Source of the DNA: UBA9214 sp964443845
GTDB lineage: Bacteria > Pseudomonadota > Gammaproteobacteria > UBA9214
Assembly: GCA_964443845.1 (NCBI GenBank)
Contig: CAYUFA010000004.1
Coordinates: 20,969 to 84,968, forward strand
DNA: 64,000 nucleotides
Direction of reading: 5' to 3'
Below the pieces are notes generated by a model. The model saw nothing but the letters and a program-made list of their open reading frames with translations. It made no database searches and had not been told where the DNA came from. The position numbers and the translations under genes are program-made. Positions 60,904-64,000 of this stretch are shown piece by piece. Each line of letters begins with the position of its first letter. The stretch's first letter is position 1.

Positions 60904-62124
60904 ATGATTGAGATCGCCCTGGGAGTCGTTTTATTCACCACCATCGTGCTGGTGCTGGTCGCCATCATCCTGCTGGCCCGCACCCGGCTGGTCACGAGCG
61001 GCACCGTCACCATCACGCTGAACGACGACAAGGACATCACGTCCCCGGTCGGCCGGAAACTGCTCAATGCCCTGGCCGACGCCAGCGTATATGTGCCCTC
61101 GGCGTGCGGCGGCGGTGGAACCTGCGGACAGTGCCGCGTGAAAATCCAGGCCGGCGGCGGCAACATCCTGCCGACCGAGCTCACCCACATTACGCGCAGC
61201 GAAGCCGCCGCAGGCGAGCGCCTGGCCTGCCAGGTGGTGGTGAAGGGGAATCTGCGGGCCGAACTGCCGGCGGAAGTATTCGGCGTGAAGAAGCTGCAGT
61301 GCAAGGTACGCTCCAATCGCAGTGTTTCGACCTTCATCAAGGAGCTGGTGCTGGAAATCCCCCCCGGTGAAGACCTGGATTTCCGGGCCGGCGGTTACAT
61401 CCAGATCGAATGCCCGCCACACCGGGTCAGCTACCAGGATTTCGACATCCCGCCGGAGTTCCGCGACGAGTGGGACCGCCACAAGCTGTGGCGTTTCGTC
61501 TCGGAAGTGAACCAGCCGGTGACCCGCGCCTACTCGATGGCGAACTACCCCGGCGAAAGCGGCATCATCATGCTGAACGTCCGCATCGCCACCCCGCCCC
61601 CGAACGTTCCCAACGCACCGCCCGGGATCATGTCGTCGTACATCTTCAGCCTCAAACCGGGTGACAAGGTGACGGTATCCGGACCGTACGGCGAATTCTT
61701 CACCCGCGACACGGATGCAGAGATGGTGTTCGTCGGCGGCGGCGCGGGCATGGCCCCGATGCGGGCCCATATCTTCGACCAGCTCAAGCGCATCGGCAGC
61801 AAACGCAAGATGTCGTTCTGGTATGGCGCCCGCAGCCGGCGCGAGATCTTCTACCAGGAGGATTTCGACCGCCTGCAGGCGGAACACCCCAATTTCGAAT
61901 GGTATGTCGGACTGTCCGATCCGCAACCGGGCGACGACTGGGAGGGCTACCGTGGCTTCATCCACGAGGTATTGCTGCTCCACTACCTGTCCACGCACCC
62001 GGCACCGGAGGACTGCGAATACTATCTCTGCGGCCCGCCGATGATGAACGCCGCCGTGATCCACATGCTGGAGGACCTGGGCGTGGAACGCGAAAACATC
62101 ATGCTGGATGACTTCGGTGCCTGA
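60904..62124 (+). CDS. nqrF: Na+-translocating NADH:quinone reductase subunit F
   Basis: NqrF is the NADH-oxidising subunit. It has 406 residues: an N-terminal helix, a [2Fe-2S] ferredoxin domain with Cys68, Cys74, Cys77 and a fourth Cys in RLACQV, an FAD domain with RAYSMANYP, and an NAD domain with FVGGGAGMAPMRAHIFD and YLCGPPMMNAAV. It overlaps apbE by 17 bp. Confidence 0.97.
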   Translation: MIEIALGVVLFTTIVLVLVAIILLARTRLVTSGTVTITLNDDKDITSPVGRKLLNALADASVYVPSACGGGGTCGQCRVKIQAGGGNILPTELTHITRSEAAAGERLACQVVVKGNLRAELPAEVFGVKKLQCKVRSNRSVSTFIKELVLEIPPGEDLDFRAGGYIQIECPPHRVSYQDFDIPPEFRDEWDRHKLWRFVSEVNQPVTRAYSMANYPGESGIIMLNVRIATPPPNVPNAPPGIMSSYIFSLKPGDKVTVSGPYGEFFTRDTDAEMVFVGGGAGMAPMRAHIFDQLKRIGSKRKMSFWYGARSRREIFYQEDFDRLQAEHPNFEWYVGLSDPQPGDDWEGYRGFIHEVLLLHYLSTHPAPEDCEYYLCGPPMMNAAVIHMLEDLGVERENIMLDDFGA

Positions 62125-63193
62125 ACCGTCTCTCGCGACCTGCCGCCAGTCCCGTATCACCCATTGGCTGCGACTCTTCCTGATGCTCGTCGCGGGACTC
62201 GCACTGGCAGCCTGTGGCAACGCCGGGGTGCAGCACCGTCAGCTCGATATCAGCGGTGCGACGATGGGCACCACCTACTCCATCAAGGTCGTCGACCCGC
62301 CCGCACAGCTGCAACGCGAGACACTGGAAACGCAGGTCAACGAGGAACTCGCCGCGCTGGTAGGGAAGTTCTCGACCTTCGATCCGCAATCCGAGCTCAA
62401 GCGCTTCAACCACAGCCGGCGGACGCGGTGGATTCCCGCCTCTGCCGAAATGGTCGAGGTGCTCCGGGAAGCCCGGCGGGTTAGCGAATCCAGCGGCGGC
62501 GCCTTTGACGTGACCGTGGGGCCGCTGGTGGACCTGTGGGGGTTCGGCCCGCCGCGCGGCGGCGACCGCATCCCCTCCGGACCGGAACTTGAACGCCTGC
62601 TGTCACATGTCGGCTACCGGAAGCTGGAAGCCCGCAACGATCCGCCCGCCATCCGCAAACTGGACCCCGACCTCCGGGTCGACCTGTCCGCCATCGCCAA
62701 GGGCTACGCGGTCGACCAGGTCGCCCAGCTGCTGGAAACGCGCGGCATCTCGCGCTATCTGGTCGAGATCGGGGGAGAATTGCGCGGGCTGGGCCGGAAC
62801 GGCAACGATGAGGACTGGCGGATCGGTATCGAGACCCCGTCGGATACGGCGCCGGGCCTGCGTACTATCATTAGTATTGACCATACCGGGGTTGCAACCT
62901 CGGGCGATTACCACAATTATTTCCTGAAGGATGGTCAGCGCTACTCGCACGAGATCGATCCCCGCACCGGAAAGCCCGTCACCCACATGCTAGCCTCCGT
63001 TACCGTGATCAGCCCGCGTACCATGCATGCCGATGCCATGGCCACCGCACTGATGGTGCTGGGTCCGGATGCCGGCTTTGCGCTGGCCTCCCGCGAGGGA
63101 CTGGCTGCCTACTTCATCATCCGGACGGCCAACGGCTTCGTCGACCGGCAAACGGCGGCCTTCGACCGTTTCCGCATCCACAGCAGGACCTGA
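62108..63193 (+). CDS. apbE: FAD:protein FMN transferase (lipoprotein)
   Basis: ApbE attaches FMN covalently to the threonines of NqrB and NqrC. The 361-residue protein has a lipoprotein signal (LVAGLALAACGN, Cys36). Conserved elements are ISGATMGTTYSIKV, the Mg/FAD region DLSAIAKGYAVDQVAQLLET, EIGGELRGLGRNG and the C-terminal ALMVLGPDAGFALA. GTG at 62117 is a possible alternative start. It is in the nqr operon, next to its substrates. Confidence 0.94.
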   Translation: MTSVPEPSLATCRQSRITHWLRLFLMLVAGLALAACGNAGVQHRQLDISGATMGTTYSIKVVDPPAQLQRETLETQVNEELAALVGKFSTFDPQSELKRFNHSRRTRWIPASAEMVEVLREARRVSESSGGAFDVTVGPLVDLWGFGPPRGGDRIPSGPELERLLSHVGYRKLEARNDPPAIRKLDPDLRVDLSAIAKGYAVDQVAQLLETRGISRYLVEIGGELRGLGRNGNDEDWRIGIETPSDTAPGLRTIISIDHTGVATSGDYHNYFLKDGQRYSHEIDPRTGKPVTHMLASVTVISPRTMHADAMATALMVLGPDAGFALASREGLAAYFIIRTANGFVDRQTAAFDRFRIHSRT

Positions 63194-63195
63194 AC

Positions 63196-63408
63196 ATGCC
63201 CGAATTACTGGCAAGCCTGCTCATCATTGCCCTGGCCATTGCCGGCCTGGCGCTGGGCCTGTTGTGCGGCCGCCGCCCCGTTCAGGGCAGTTGCGGCGGT
63301 CTGAACAACATACCCGGCATCTCCTCCGATTGCGGCAACGCCTGCCGGAAGGGGAAGCCCTGTCCCAGGCGCCAGCGTGACGGCAACCAGCAATCTTCCC
63401 ACCCGTGA
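63196..63408 (+). CDS. nqrM: NqrM (DUF539) maturation factor
   Basis: NqrM is needed to insert the iron centre into Na+-NQR. The 70-residue protein has one transmembrane helix (LLIIALAIAGLALGLLCG) and the cysteine motif GSCGGLNN...SDCGNACRKGKPC. It lies 2 bp after apbE, the canonical nqrF-apbE-nqrM order. Confidence 0.93.
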   Translation: MPELLASLLIIALAIAGLALGLLCGRRPVQGSCGGLNNIPGISSDCGNACRKGKPCPRRQRDGNQQSSHP

Positions 63409-63418
63409 GAGAACCGCG

Positions 63419-63835
63419 ATGCGCAAAGAACACACCGTCAGCAGCTGCATGTCGGCCCACCTGGTCACCCTGCAGACCGACATGGACGTGATGGAGGCCG
63501 TGCAGATTCTCTCGGAACGCGGGATTCCGGGGGCACCCGTGGTTGACCAGCTCGGCAACCTCGTGGGGTTGCTGTCGGAAAAGGACTGCCTCGAGGCGGT
63601 GCTCAAGGGCGGTTACTACGGCGAATGGGGCGGCAACGTCTCGGAGTACATGGAAACGGACGTGCGCACGATTGACGCCGACACCAGCATTGTCGATGCC
63701 GCCAGGCTGTTCCTCGCAACCGCATTGCGTGGATTCCCGGTCCTGCGCAACAACCGCATCGTCGGCCAGCTGAACCGCTCCGATCTGCTGAAGGCCCTGC
63801 TGAAGATGATGGGCAGCCAGGGACAGGAAGACTGA
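63419..63835 (+). CDS. Two-CBS-domain protein
   Basis: The 138-residue protein consists of a CBS pair: MSAHLVTLQTDMDVMEAVQI with APVVDQLGNLVGLLSEKDCL, and VRTIDADTSIVDAARLFLAT with FPVLRNNRIVGQLNRSDLL. Such proteins sense adenine nucleotides. It is 10 bp after nqrM and may be the last gene of the nqr transcript. A GTG-type start further upstream overlapping nqrM is less likely. Confidence 0.88.
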   Translation: MRKEHTVSSCMSAHLVTLQTDMDVMEAVQILSERGIPGAPVVDQLGNLVGLLSEKDCLEAVLKGGYYGEWGGNVSEYMETDVRTIDADTSIVDAARLFLATALRGFPVLRNNRIVGQLNRSDLLKALLKMMGSQGQED

Positions 63836-63938
63836 GCCGGACCATCGCCCTCAGCCGTGACAGGCAACTCTTTTCGCATACCTGTATTCAATACCGGCCC
63901 GCACTTTTCCTGAAATTCGCCCAGCATCGCCAATCATC

Positions 63939-63956
63939 GCTGAGCGTCTGCTCAGC
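63939..63956. terminator. Candidate hairpin after the CBS gene
   Basis: A 7-bp perfect stem GCTGAGC/GCTCAGC with a 4-base GTCT loop is followed by ATCATGTTTT. It is about 100 bp past the stop of the CBS gene and could be a weak terminator. The T-run is short. Confidence 0.4.
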
Positions 63957-64000
63957 ATCATGTTTTCAGTTCGGCAGTGTATGTCGTCTCACGACCCAAC

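Overview
The window is about 62% GC chromosomal DNA from a gammaproteobacterium. Three things support this. The block aroC-MFS-leuCDB-asd-fimV-truA-trpF-trpB-trpA-accD has the order seen in Pseudomonas-like and Chromatiales-like genomes. There is an apparent FleQ/FlhG/FliA flagellar regulatory set. There is a complete Na+-NQR operon with apbE and nqrM. A secreted Gly/Tyr-rich protein resembling sulfur-globule proteins points to a sulfur-oxidising lineage (Chromatiales/Ectothiorhodospiraceae-like), and Na+-NQR fits a marine or haloalkaline habitat. Both of those are inference. A run of 100 N at 42029-42128 shows that this is a scaffolded draft sequence.

Layout. 1-14.8 kb: amino-acid biosynthesis and housekeeping, almost all on the minus strand (accD partial, trpA, trpB, trpF, truA, fimV, asd, leuB, leuD, leuC, MFS, aroC, a small gene, prmB), with a 264-bp palindromic MITE-like element just upstream of trpF. 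14.8-19.4 kb, plus strand: SCO1-like copper chaperone, phosphatidylserine decarboxylase, an ECF sigma/anti-sigma/DUF3106 module, and suhB. 19.5-24.2 kb: secD-yajC-tgt-queA without secF in its usual place, and tRNA-Leu. 24.2-31.2 kb: motility and c-di-GMP control (GYF-like protein, fliA, an flhG-like gene with a degenerate P-loop behind a sigma-54 promoter, a globin/PAS/GGDEF/EAL protein, fleQ and a very short FlgM-like ORF). 31.2-33.8 kb: tRNA-Ala, tRNA-Arg and a RelA-type enzyme.

34.3-48.5 kb, all minus strand: a cell-envelope gene cluster without an obvious textbook counterpart. In transcription order it encodes an SCP2-like lipid-binding protein, an RND adaptor, an RND pump with a long Pro-rich tail, a secreted repeat protein interrupted by the assembly gap, a Pro/Gln/Tyr-rich lipoprotein, a sulfur-globule-like protein followed by a strong terminator, a DUF4412-like periplasmic protein, a ParA ATPase, a membrane-anchored TPR protein, a DUF302 membrane protein, a coiled membrane protein and a dynamin-like GTPase. 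This is my candidate for the undescribed system: secretion, packaging and positioning of a hydrophobic cargo, possibly elemental sulfur.

48.5-64 kb: an AT-rich regulatory region, a DUF5658 membrane protein, DUF1631 and PilZ proteins, 6-phosphogluconolactonase and 6-phosphogluconate dehydrogenase, a rubrerythrin-like protein and a UbiA/MenA-like prenyltransferase. Then comes nqrABCDEF-apbE-nqrM behind a perfect FNR-type box, and finally a two-CBS-domain protein.
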